Assembly: GCA_003526465.1 (NCBI GenBank)
Contig: DPWD01000302.1
Location: forward strand, 1-18,932
Reading direction: 5' to 3'
DNA: 18,932 nucleotides
Source: Hyphomonadaceae bacterium
GTDB taxonomy: Bacteria > Pseudomonadota > Alphaproteobacteria > Caulobacterales > Aquidulcibacteraceae
The translations under genes were made by a program, and so were the position numbers. The notes under the pieces were generated by a model that did no database searches, was not told the origin of the DNA, and saw only the letters and a program-made list of their open reading frames with translations. Positions 8,062-14,316 of the stretch are shown here, in pieces. The first letter of the stretch is position 1. Each line of letters opens with the position of its first letter.

Positions 8062-11052
8062 TCAGTACCGGTAATTAAAGCCAAGCAGGAATTGCCGGCC
8101 ATACTCCTCATAGGTTTCCTGAAAGGTGCCGCCGTCGGCGGTATGGGTGCCGCCAGTGTCGAGGCCCAAGCGCGTCCGATAGGGGGAATTGGTCAGGTTG
8201 TTGACCTGCAACAGCACGCCAAAGCCGTCGAGCGGCGAACCCTCCTGGAAGGTGTAGCCGACCTGGGCATCGACCTGTTCGTCTTCCAGGATTTCAGTGG
8301 CGCCGCGCCCAGCCGCGAACAATTGCTCGACCTCGCCCTTGAATGGCGAGCGCCAGCGATAGCTCGCCCGCGCCTGGAAGCCGCCCCGCTCGAAATAGCC
8401 GGTGATGTTAAATACATCGCTCGACAAGCCTTGGATGCGAACGGGTTGCTCCACAACTGGGTTCGCCTCGGTCCCACAGTTTGGGGTGTTTACGCCTGCG
8501 GGTGTGCGCCGTATGCGGGTGCAGGTCACCGGATTCAATTCCGACTCGGTTTGCGAGTAGCTGGCGACGATGCCCAGCCCTTCGAGTTGCGGAAACAGCA
8601 AGCCGAAGTCGTAGGCGCCGCTGATTTCAAAACCGTGGATCGATCCGCCCGTGCCATTGTCCGGAAGCGTTATCGTGCCTAGCGGACTGAGTGTCACGCC
8701 TGCTGCCGTAAGCTGCGCGGCGACGGTTGTGCTTACCGGAATGCCGGTAAAGTCGAACTCCTGCCTATGGTCGAAGATGTAATTGTCGAGATCCTTATAA
8801 AACACAGCGAAGCTGAAATAGCTGGTGCGGTCCATGTACCATTCATAGGACAGATCGAAAGCATTCGCGCGCCAGGGCTCCAGTTCAGGATTACCCCCGC
8901 GTGCGGTCCACAGGTTTAGAACGGCGCCCGGCGTCGGTGTGTTCGCGCCAGTCCCAACAGAAGACAGACTTGGCACGACGTTGGCGCGCATGTCCTCTAT
9001 TCGCGGCCTCGCCACGACGCGTGCGGCGGCGAAGCGGAGGCGGTGCCCGCCACCAAGGTCGTAGATGACGTTGGCGCTGGGCAGGACGTCGGTATAGTCC
9101 GCCCCCGCGGTAACGGTGACAGGCACAAGGGGGCCGCCCGTGGCTTCGCGCCGGATAGTTGCGCCCGTGGATTCTTGTTCCTGCTGGAGGACTTGAAGGC
9201 CGAGATTGCCGCTCCAAGGGCCGGTGTTGAACGACGCCCGCACATAAGCGGTAAGCACGTCTTCGCTGAGATCCCAAGTCTTGTCGAAGAAATTTTCGTC
9301 CAGGATTGGCGCCCGGTTATAGTACACACCCAAAGCCGCCGGCAGATTCACACTCAACACCCGGCCGAGCCCGGCAAAATCCAGTGAGGTCGCCGGAACC
9401 AGATATTGCGGATCGACCAGGATTTGCTGACGATTGACCCCGTTCAGGAAGAGATCGAAATCGCCGACGAATTTCGATTTTTCCCGTGACGTCAGATTGA
9501 GGCCCACATCTATCCGATTGAACATGCCGTCGAGATCGAACTCAGCGGCGATTTCGGCTGACGTGACGGTGTCTTCCGTGTGCGGGAAGCGAATGGAGCC
9601 GTCATGGCCCCACCCGCCCCAGGGCGCACGGTCACCGAGCGAGACTTGCGAGGCGTTCGCGTAATCGAGCCCGGTGCGATAGGTCGGGAAGCCTTCAATG
9701 GGATGGTAGAAAGTAAACGTGTCCAGGGTTCTGCCCACGTTCGGGGTAGCGCCTGTGACGCCGCCGACGCCTAGGCCATAACCAGCGTAGGTCTCCAGAA
9801 CCTGCTCATCGCGCGTGTTCTTCGAATACGACAAGTCGCCTTCGATCCGGATGGAATCGCTCAACTCATACTCGGTGTTGAATCCGGCGGCGAACAATTC
9901 GTCATCGCGGGTGTTAAAGTCGTTGCGGAGCTGGGGCCTGATGTTTCTCGCTCTGCCCGATTGCCCAAACAGGGTGCCGCCAACATTTTCCGTCACCACA
10001 TCGGTGAACGTCGTGTTATCGCCGTCGTTCCAGGCATTGGAGAACCATTGCGAACCGCGCATGGTCTCTTCCTGGCTGAACTGGGAATAATAGAGATCGA
10101 GCGTGGTGCGCCATTGCGCGTTCGGCGCCCACTCGATGATGCCCATAGCCGCGTCGCGCACGTTCTCGCGCGAGTAGGCGAAGACTTCCTGGCCGTTCAC
10201 TTGCAGCGCGGTCCGCGCATGCTCCGGCAACACCACCGGCACAGGCGCCGTGAGAGGGGGCGAGCCGGGCGGCACGCGGTCGAAACTGAACCTCTCGTAG
10301 CCATAGGCCTTGAAATGCCGGTTCTGCGACGGTGAATCCAGGTGCGCATAGCCGAACGCGACGCCTAAGGTGTCGTTGGCAAATTGATTGATATAGCTGA
10401 AGCTGAACCGGTTGCCCCAGGTATCGACATCGGCGTTCAGCTGCTCGGCATCGGTGCCTTGGAAGCGAAGATTAACTGCCACCGCCCGTTCGCCAAATTC
10501 CAACGGGCGCACCGTCCGCAAATCCGCGGTGCCGGAGAGGCCGAAGCCGGCGATGGTGGCGTCGGGTGTCTTGTACACAACGACGCTGGCCAGCAATTCC
10601 GACGGATATTGGTTGAACTGCACCGCGCGGTTGTCGCCCGAACTCGCCTGCTGGCGGCCATTGAGCAAGGTGGTGGTGAAATCCGGTGAGAGCCCGCGAA
10701 TGGAGATCACTTCGGCGGCGCCATTGATCCGCTGCCCGGCCAGCCCCGGGAGGCGGGCCAAGGATTCCGCGATGGAGACGTCGGGAAGCTTGCCGATATC
10801 CTCCGCGGTGACGACCTCGACGATACTGGTTTCGTCCCGCTTGGTCGAGATAGAAGAGGCGAGGCCGGCGCGAATGCCGGTGACGACGATGGCGTCCACT
10901 TCGACGCCGTCGGGGGATTGCGGGTCAGCCGTTTGCGCCAGCGCTGCGCCCGGAAATCCGGCCATCAATGCGATGACCGATACCGCGCCCGCCCAGCGTG
11001 ACCAGCGCGAAGCGCTGGGCTGGGTAAAGCCGCGTTGGTTGAAAAAGGCCAT
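8062..11052 (-). CDS. TonB-dependent outer-membrane receptor (TonB-Xanthomonas/Caulobacter type)
   Basis: A 996-residue TonB-dependent transporter. Signal peptide cleaves near residue 39 (AALA/Q). The TonB-box-like segment DAIVVTG is at 53-59. The plug domain runs to about residue 200 (LPDVSIAESLARLPG, EVISIRGLSP, LLNGRQQAS, VVVYKTPDATIAG). The rest forms the 22-strand barrel and ends in the aromatic C-terminus LLGFNYRY expected for BAM recognition. It imports oligosaccharides across the outer membrane with TonB-ExbBD energy; substrate is inferred from the downstream GH30/GH3 genes. The ATG at 11052 has an excellent GGGGAGG 6 nt upstream. The open frame continues to 11235 but there it reads through promoter and tRNA-remnant sequence, so the longer start is rejected. 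Confidence 0.93.
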   Translation of the reverse strand: MAFFNQRGFTQPSASRWSRWAGAVSVIALMAGFPGAALAQTADPQSPDGVEVDAIVVTGIRAGLASSISTKRDETSIVEVVTAEDIGKLPDVSIAESLARLPGLAGQRINGAAEVISIRGLSPDFTTTLLNGRQQASSGDNRAVQFNQYPSELLASVVVYKTPDATIAGFGLSGTADLRTVRPLEFGERAVAVNLRFQGTDAEQLNADVDTWGNRFSFSYINQFANDTLGVAFGYAHLDSPSQNRHFKAYGYERFSFDRVPPGSPPLTAPVPVVLPEHARTALQVNGQEVFAYSRENVRDAAMGIIEWAPNAQWRTTLDLYYSQFSQEETMRGSQWFSNAWNDGDNTTFTDVVTENVGGTLFGQSGRARNIRPQLRNDFNTRDDELFAAGFNTEYELSDSIRIEGDLSYSKNTRDEQVLETYAGYGLGVGGVTGATPNVGRTLDTFTFYHPIEGFPTYRTGLDYANASQVSLGDRAPWGGWGHDGSIRFPHTEDTVTSAEIAAEFDLDGMFNRIDVGLNLTSREKSKFVGDFDLFLNGVNRQQILVDPQYLVPATSLDFAGLGRVLSVNLPAALGVYYNRAPILDENFFDKTWDLSEDVLTAYVRASFNTGPWSGNLGLQVLQQEQESTGATIRREATGGPLVPVTVTAGADYTDVLPSANVIYDLGGGHRLRFAAARVVARPRIEDMRANVVPSLSSVGTGANTPTPGAVLNLWTARGGNPELEPWRANAFDLSYEWYMDRTSYFSFAVFYKDLDNYIFDHRQEFDFTGIPVSTTVAAQLTAAGVTLSPLGTITLPDNGTGGSIHGFEISGAYDFGLLFPQLEGLGIVASYSQTESELNPVTCTRIRRTPAGVNTPNCGTEANPVVEQPVRIQGLSSDVFNITGYFERGGFQARASYRWRSPFKGEVEQLFAAGRGATEILEDEQVDAQVGYTFQEGSPLDGFGVLLQVNNLTNSPYRTRLGLDTGGTHTADGGTFQETYEEYGRQFLLGFNYRY

Positions 11053-11070
11053 ATTATTCCTCCCCTTAGC

Positions 11071-11093
11071 TTGCCGCGAGCACTCCCGCGCAA
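11071..11093 (-). promoter_or_regulatory. Leader hairpin upstream of receptor ribosome site
   Basis: In the receptor 5' leader (minus strand) TTGC + GCGGG pairs with CTCGC + GCAA around an AGTG loop, with one bulged G and one G-U pair. The hairpin ends about 8 nt before the GGGGAGG ribosome site. It could protect the leader or tune initiation; no known riboswitch class is recognised. Weak evidence: it is one short imperfect stem. Confidence 0.3.
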
Positions 11094-11125
11094 CCCACAC
11101 TGCTTCCATGATCTCTGATCGGATA

Positions 11126-11141
11126 TTGGAAGCGCTTCCAA
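11126..11141. promoter_or_regulatory. LacI-family-type operator palindrome
   Basis: TTGGAAGCGCTTCCAA is a perfect 16-bp palindrome with a central CG, the form of LacI/GalR-family operators in proteobacterial sugar regulons. It starts 2 bp downstream of the proposed -10 hexamer, covering the likely transcription start, where a bound repressor would block the promoter. It lies about 74 bp upstream of the receptor ATG. No LacI-type regulator gene is in the window. Confidence 0.75.
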
Positions 11142-11143
11142 TT

Positions 11144-11172
11144 CCAGTAGGCGAGCGACCTCTCGTTGTCAA
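11144..11172 (-). promoter_or_regulatory. Proposed promoter of the receptor-led operon
   Basis: On the minus strand a perfect TTGACA (11172-11167) is followed by exactly 17 nt and then TACTGG (11149-11144), a weak -10 hexamer. The operator palindrome follows immediately. A weak -10 with a strong -35 and an operator over the start is a common repressed-promoter layout. The -35 box sits 5 bp from the tRNA remnant, so the promoter abuts the presumed integration junction. No transcript data are available. Confidence 0.55.
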
Positions 11173-11177
11173 CCTCT

Positions 11178-11222
11178 TTGTCATCGTAGGGGTCACAGGT
11201 TCGATCCCTGTCGCGCCCACCA
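11178..11222 (+). other. 3' half of a tRNA gene, probable attachment (att) site
   Basis: The segment reads as anticodon loop (TTGTCAT), 3' anticodon-stem strand (CGTAG), variable loop (GGGTC), a perfect T-arm (ACAGG, TTCGATC, CCTGT), acceptor 3' strand (CGCGCCC), discriminator A and encoded CCA. No matching 5' half (GGGCGCG, D-arm, CTACG) lies upstream, so this is not a functional tRNA. Abrupt loss of similarity at the anticodon loop is the pattern left by tyrosine integrases at the distal end of an island. Alphaproteobacterial tRNA-Val(GAC) is the closest match I can recall, with a one-base difference in the loop; the identity is tentative. Confidence 0.7.
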
Positions 11223-11323
11223 TTAAATCAAGCACTTAAGAAGAAACTCCAACAACAGAGCCGAAGCTCAGCTAGCGCCCCGCTAGCAGCAAATCGGCAA
11301 AGCGCGGCATGCCGCGACACCGT

Positions 11324-11615
11324 TGTCGGTGCGCGAAGATAAGTGAACTGGTGGGCGAAGATTGCGAACTGGCCGCAAGTTTGTGAATTGAGCCCAAGTC
11401 TCTAAAATGAACGCCAGCTGGAGTCCTGTGAATTTCGAGCCGCTATCGCGGTGACCACGCTTTGAGGTTCCGCTGGAACTCCTGCGCGATTCAGTACGCA
11501 AACATCGCACATTTTGGGATCAGTTCACAAACCTGTGCCGATTTCTAGAAGACAGGGGCCTTGAGACGACTCAGTTTTACCGATCCGCCGATTCACTCAT
11601 CTTCGCGCACCGACA
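11324..11615. mobile_element. 292-bp non-autonomous element, IS21-like ends, 7-bp target duplication
   Basis: The element starts TGTCGGT and ends ACCGACA. Its 24-bp terminal inverted repeats (11324-11347 and 11592-11615) differ at one position (the 18th). It is bracketed by a perfect direct repeat ACACCGT (11317-11323 and 11616-11622), a clear target-site duplication. A second inner inverted repeat (11379-11397 and 11514-11532, 17 of 19 matching, core GTTTGTGAA) resembles the multiple terminal repeats of IS21-family elements. No transposase frame is present in the ~115 bp between the ends, so it is a MITE or internally deleted IS. The family assignment is inference; the boundaries are seen directly. 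Confidence 0.8.
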
Positions 11616-11672
11616 ACACCGTGCTACGAGAGTCCGATCCATTCTGACAATTGCGGCGCGTTGAAGCCGTCA

Positions 11673-11836
11673 CTTCCATTTGCCCCTTGCGCGACGCGCC
11701 GCAGGCCGTCGTGTTTTTGGGACGCCCCTCGCAGCGACGCCTCCAGAAGGACAGCGCGCGCAGGCGCGGTCAAGGATCGCGCGTCAGCGCGACCCGGAGG
11801 GCTTGTCCTTGACGGCGCCGAGCACGTTGTCAGGCT
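11673..11836. repeat. Structured intergenic repeat, copy 1
   Basis: About 164 bp, matching copy 2 at 12433-12598 in the same orientation with scattered substitutions and small indels. One half folds as a three-way structure: 11763-11767 pairs with 11815-11819, then a conserved mismatch, then 11769-11776 pairs with 11806-11813. This encloses a 6-bp hairpin (11777-11792) and a small hairpin that on the minus strand has a UCCG (UNCG-type) loop. The other half (11690-11713) is a hairpin followed by five T on the plus strand. It begins 25 bp past the stop of the antitoxin gene. It probably acts as a transcript end or 3'-UTR structure; it encodes no protein. Confidence 0.8.
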
Positions 11837-11860
11837 TTGTGGCAAAGAACGGTGCAGCGC

Positions 11861-12118
11861 TCAGCGCGTGCGAACATAGCCCTCGGGCAATTCGTCGCCT
11901 GGCTGCGGCGGCTCGCCTCCCTCACGATCGAGGATTTCCAACGCACGCCCGATATTGGCGCGGGCGCGACGTTCGGCAAAAAATTTGTCGGTCCGCTCAC
12001 GCTCGATTTCAAACGCCACCGCGCGCGCGATAAACGCCTCAACGGTTTCTCCGGCTGCCTCGGCGGCGCTCTTGGCTTCGCTGGAGAGCTTTTCCGGCAG
12101 TTCAAATGTGAGTGGCAT
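11861..12118 (-). CDS. Small antitoxin-like protein of a PIN-type toxin-antitoxin pair
   Basis: An 85-residue protein: a short beta-like N-terminus (MPLTFELPEKL) followed by helices (SSEAKSAAEAAGETVEAFIARAVAFEIERE) resembling a ribbon-helix-helix DNA-binding dimer, then a charged tail that would wrap the toxin. It begins 2 nt after the stop of a PIN-domain gene, the usual order for COG1569-type PIN modules, in which the toxin comes first. AAGGG lies 9 nt before the ATG; a TTG at 12124 would overlap the toxin stop but has worse spacing. The partner toxin is broken, so this is probably an orphaned antitoxin. Family named by form and context, not by a diagnostic motif. Confidence 0.6.
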   Translation of the reverse strand: MPLTFELPEKLSSEAKSAAEAAGETVEAFIARAVAFEIERERTDKFFAERRARANIGRALEILDREGGEPPQPGDELPEGYVRTR

Positions 12119-12120
12119 GG

Positions 12121-12333
12121 TCAATCGCCCTTTCGGAGTTCAATTAATAGCACGGATGGCTGGATGGTCCTAATTCCCAGCTCTGCGCATGGTTTTTCCA
12201 AGTCGCGCTGGTTTGTGGTCACCAAGAGGTCGGCACCTGCGTTGAGCGCCGCCTCGATCACGAAATCGTCGTCCGGGTCGGGCGACATCGGGCGTATCCG
12301 CCAATGCATCGGGATAGGCGCGATGAAGTTCGC
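12121..12333 (-). pseudogene. Truncated PIN-domain toxin (C-terminal half)
   Basis: The open frame holds ANFIAPIPMHWRIRPMSP followed by DPDDDFVIEAALNAGADLLVTTNQRDL and then GIRTIQPSVLLIEL. This is the C-terminal half of a VapC-like PIN toxin of the COG1569 type, which normally has about 140 residues. The N-terminal half with the first metal-binding aspartate (LDTN motif) is missing, and a TAG stop at 12334-12336 closes the frame. The conserved Asp cluster and TxNxRD motif remain. Without the N-terminal acidic residue RNase activity is not expected. An initiator at 12309 would give 62 residues. The break coincides with an unrelated plus-strand frame (12304-12432), suggesting a recombination or deletion joint. 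Confidence 0.7.
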
Positions 12334-12432
12334 CTACGTGAAGATCCTGTCCGCGCCATGGTGGAACGGCTGGGGGACAGGATGACGAAGGCAGCAACGC
12401 CGGAAGAAGACGAGCGCCAAGAGTTCCACTAA
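12304..12432 (+). CDS. Possible small ORF or gene remnant, 42 residues, unknown
   Basis: A plus-strand frame from an ATG at 12304 to a TAA at 12430-12432 encodes a charged peptide ending TKAATPEEDERQEFH. The composition (many D, E, R) looks protein-like. Its stop codon sits exactly at the left edge of repeat copy 2, whose first hairpin would terminate a plus-strand transcript. It overlaps the PIN remnant in antisense over its first 30 bp and has no good ribosome site. It may be the 3' end of a gene whose front was lost. Function not recognised. Confidence 0.25.
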   Translation: MHRDRRDEVRLREDPVRAMVERLGDRMTKAATPEEDERQEFH

Positions 12433-12598
12433 CTTCCCATTGCACCTTGCACGACGCGCCGCAGGTCGTCGTGTTTTTTGGGACGCCCCCCGCCGCGACG
12501 CCTCCGATCGGACACCGCGCGCAGGTTGGGTCAAGGATCGCGCGTCAGCGCGACCCGAAGGGCCTTGTCCTTGACGCAACCGAGCACGGTGTCAGGCT
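12433..12598. repeat. Structured intergenic repeat, copy 2
   Basis: About 166 bp, same orientation as copy 1. The core stem pairs 12524-12528 with 12577-12581, then the same mismatch, then 12530-12537 with 12568-12575. The outer arm is GGTTG/CAACC here but GGCGC/GCGCC in copy 1, so three adjacent pairs changed on both sides while pairing was kept. The inner hairpin (12538-12553) is identical. The small hairpin has UUCG on the minus strand where copy 1 has UCCG, both UNCG-type. The right end overlaps the Thg1-like gene stop codon. The copies flank the toxin-antitoxin remnant as 600-bp-spaced direct repeats. Confidence 0.82.
12450..12479 (+). terminator. Plus-strand intrinsic-terminator-like hairpin in repeat copy 2
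   Basis: CACGACG (12450-12456) pairs perfectly with CGTCGTG (12467-12473) around a 10-nt loop and is followed directly by six T residues. Copy 1 has the equivalent hairpin (11690-11713) with one G-U pair and five T residues. Placed just after the TAA of the small plus-strand frame, it would stop rightward transcription, while the minus-strand part of the repeat follows the Thg1-like gene. This suggests a bidirectional terminator module. Confidence 0.6.
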
Positions 12599-13404
12599 CC
12601 AATTGTCGCTCCGCGCCGCACTTCCGGCCCGAAGATGAGTTCGACTCGATTGCTCTGAGCGGCGAGCGGCGCCAGGTCCAGATCAATGACTCGGGAGCGG
12701 ATCACCGGCCCTTGCGGGCGGTGCGGCTCGGGGATACGCGCGAGCGCTTCCGCTGAAAGCGTCGTCTCGACCGGGCGCTTTGCAAGAAAGCGCCCAAGCC
12801 GATTGGCTATCGGATACGCCTCCATCGAGACGCCGGCCCCCTCCAACATCGTCACCAACTCAGCGGCGGGCTTCCCGTGTATTCTCTCGGGCGTGAAGTG
12901 CGCCTGCGCTGCCGATTGCACCGCATTTCGCGCAGCATCCTGTTCACGCCAGATCAGTGCGTTGACCGCCTCGACGCGCGAAGGGACGTTGAACACCCGG
13001 CAATCGAACGACGGAATGATGCGTCGGGCGCGCTCAGGCCATGCCTCGGTCGCAAGGAGCGTAAATTTCGCCGACGCCATCGCCGCCAGCACGGAGACGA
13101 TCTTGAACACGCGCCCGCCAAAGATCGGTTCGCTTTCTGGCGTCTCGCGTTCGAGGATCAGGGTGATCTCGTCGCTCTGCGTGTAACCAACGCGCGCCCC
13201 CGTCTGCTCAATCAAGTGCGCCGTGACGGCGCGCATGATATCCGACATGCGGGCGTCAAATGGCTTGTCCATGCCGCGCGTGAACGTCGAGAAGGCCCGG
13301 CCGTCAAGCCGCACCACCAGAGGAAGTTCTGGATCAATCAGACGATCGGTCTCAAGGCTCTCATAGGCCTTCATGCGATCACCGAGGTTATCCTTGCTGG
13401 CCAT
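12592..13404 (-). CDS. Thg1-like 3'-5' RNA polymerase (tRNA-His guanylyltransferase family)
   Basis: A 270-residue member of the Thg1/TLP family, enzymes that add nucleotides to tRNA 5' ends in the reverse (3'-5') direction. The metal-binding motifs are intact: VVRLDGR with D34, and GYTQSDEITLIL with D78 and E79, matching D29, D76 and E77 of human THG1. DCRVFNVPS and NALIWREQDAARNAV further along are also family-like. Bacterial members mostly act in tRNA 5'-end repair rather than G-1 addition; which applies here is unknown. AAGGA lies about 8 nt before the ATG. It is 185 nt downstream of the MqsRA pair; its stop codon lies inside repeat copy 2. The mobile-element neighbourhood suggests horizontal acquisition. 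Confidence 0.88.
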   Translation of the reverse strand: MASKDNLGDRMKAYESLETDRLIDPELPLVVRLDGRAFSTFTRGMDKPFDARMSDIMRAVTAHLIEQTGARVGYTQSDEITLILERETPESEPIFGGRVFKIVSVLAAMASAKFTLLATEAWPERARRIIPSFDCRVFNVPSRVEAVNALIWREQDAARNAVQSAAQAHFTPERIHGKPAAELVTMLEGAGVSMEAYPIANRLGRFLAKRPVETTLSAEALARIPEPHRPQGPVIRSRVIDLDLAPLAAQSNRVELIFGPEVRRGATIGA

Positions 13405-13589
13405 GTCATTCTTCCTTGGTGTCGTGGTTCACGCGCCCCGCTGTGCAAGGCGCGGCTATGTCAGCGACGCAGCAAAAGCTGGAACGAATGCCGCATAACC
13501 CGCAATAATCTCCCGGAGAATTGCCTCGGCGCCTTGCAGATGCGTCGCGTCAATGCCTCGACATTCAAGTCATCAATCGGGAACGCGCC

Positions 13590-13991
13590 TCACGCGGCAG
13601 ATCGGATCGATTTGAGAAACTCAACCTCTTCTGGGTGCCGATGGAGGATTTCGATCAAGGCCACCGCCGCATCGCTCGGCGGCATGGCGCCGCTCTCATA
13701 TTTCTGGAACGCGCGCCGGCCGCCGCCGATCAGTCGGCCAGCTTCTTCCTGCGACAGCTTGAGCCGCTTACGGACCTTACGCACATGAGCAGCGTAAGCG
13801 GCTTTCAGCTCCTGAAACACGCGGTCGGATTCGGCCAGGTCGGCTCCAGAATGGATGGAGTCGCTATGGTCGTCGGGATACCAGCCGGGCACGTTGACCA
13901 TCCGCGCCATCGAGCCGAACTTCACCGTCTGCCGGCGCACGCCGCGCCGCAGGGTCTTGCCGGTCTCGGGATGCATGCGCGTCTTAGTCAT
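13590..13991 (-). CDS. mqsA: MqsA-family antitoxin (helix-turn-helix, no zinc-binding cysteines)
   Basis: A 133-residue antitoxin. The C-terminal domain (about residues 67-128) has the MqsA/HigA helix-turn-helix signature: VRKVRKRLKLSQEEAGRLIGGG, then FQKYESG and LIEILHRHPEEVEFLKSI. In E. coli MqsA the N-terminal half is a zinc domain with two CxxC motifs; here residues 1-66 contain no cysteine, so this half is non-zinc or replaced. It would bind and neutralise MqsR and repress its own promoter. The ATG overlaps the toxin stop by 8 nt, so the pair is a coupled operon in toxin-first order, as in E. coli. Confidence 0.85.
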   Translation of the reverse strand: MTKTRMHPETGKTLRRGVRRQTVKFGSMARMVNVPGWYPDDHSDSIHSGADLAESDRVFQELKAAYAAHVRKVRKRLKLSQEEAGRLIGGGRRAFQKYESGAMPPSDAAVALIEILHRHPEEVEFLKSIRSAA

Positions 13992-14307
13992 TACCGACCC
14001 CTTTGAATGACGTGAGCGTGACGTCGATCAGCGTCTCGCCCGCGAATTTCAGGTACAGCCGCCGCCCGTCCCACGGCATGTTGTAGGTGTCGTGCCATAC
14101 CTTCGATCTGGGCGGGCTGTGTGCTGTCTCCGATTTGATAAAGTCGCCAAGCTCCAGCTCCCGCACCGCCTCAACGATGTCTTCCAGTGAATAACCCAGA
14201 GCGCGCGCGTCTTCGACAGCGGTGCGCGTGATTTCCAGGGTCTCCACCCGCGCGAATTTCGCTTGGACCGCTGCCAGATCGTGATGCGGCTTTCGCTTGA
14301 TCGCCAT
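13984..14307 (-). CDS. mqsR: MqsR-family mRNA interferase toxin
   Basis: A 107-residue toxin similar in layout to E. coli MqsR (98 residues, RelE-like fold, cleaves mRNA at GCU/GCA). Matching parts: the helix region with DIVEAVRELELGDFIKSE, then VWHDTYNMPWDGRRLYLKF and TLIDVTLTSFKG. Catalytic equivalents are K58 (for K56), Y85 (for Y81) and K102 (for K96); the glutamine at 68 in E. coli appears as H72. AAGGTG lies 9 nt before the chosen ATG. The longer frame from a GTG at 14319 would place the start inside the proposed operator. Neutralised by the adjacent MqsA-like antitoxin. The toxin appears intact. Confidence 0.85.
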   Translation of the reverse strand: MAIKRKPHHDLAAVQAKFARVETLEITRTAVEDARALGYSLEDIVEAVRELELGDFIKSETAHSPPRSKVWHDTYNMPWDGRRLYLKFAGETLIDVTLTSFKGVGND

Positions 14308-14316
14308 GGTTAGATA

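Noticed and set aside
8032..8682. 216-residue plus-strand open frame
   Set aside because: Antisense to the receptor C-terminal barrel; no ribosome site or recognisable domain.
11140..11222. Complete tRNA gene
   Set aside because: The T-arm and acceptor 3' strand are perfect, but no pairing 5' acceptor strand, D-arm or 5' anticodon-stem strand exists upstream.
11053..11235. N-terminal extension of the receptor reading MLDLMVGATGIEPVTPTMTK and onward
   Set aside because: This is the reverse translation of the tRNA 3' half plus promoter DNA. The real start at 11052 has a strong ribosome site and a signal peptide.
11271..11287. Hairpin GCTAGCG-CCC-CGCTAGC after the tRNA remnant
   Set aside because: The 7-bp stem is real, but no T-run follows on either strand, so an intrinsic terminator call is not supported.
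13456..13569. 37-codon minus-strand frame ending GYAAFVPAFAASLT between the Thg1-like and mqsA genes
   Set aside because: Composition is protein-like but there is no start codon between flanking stops; at most a gene remnant. The rest of this 185-bp gap shows nothing convincing.
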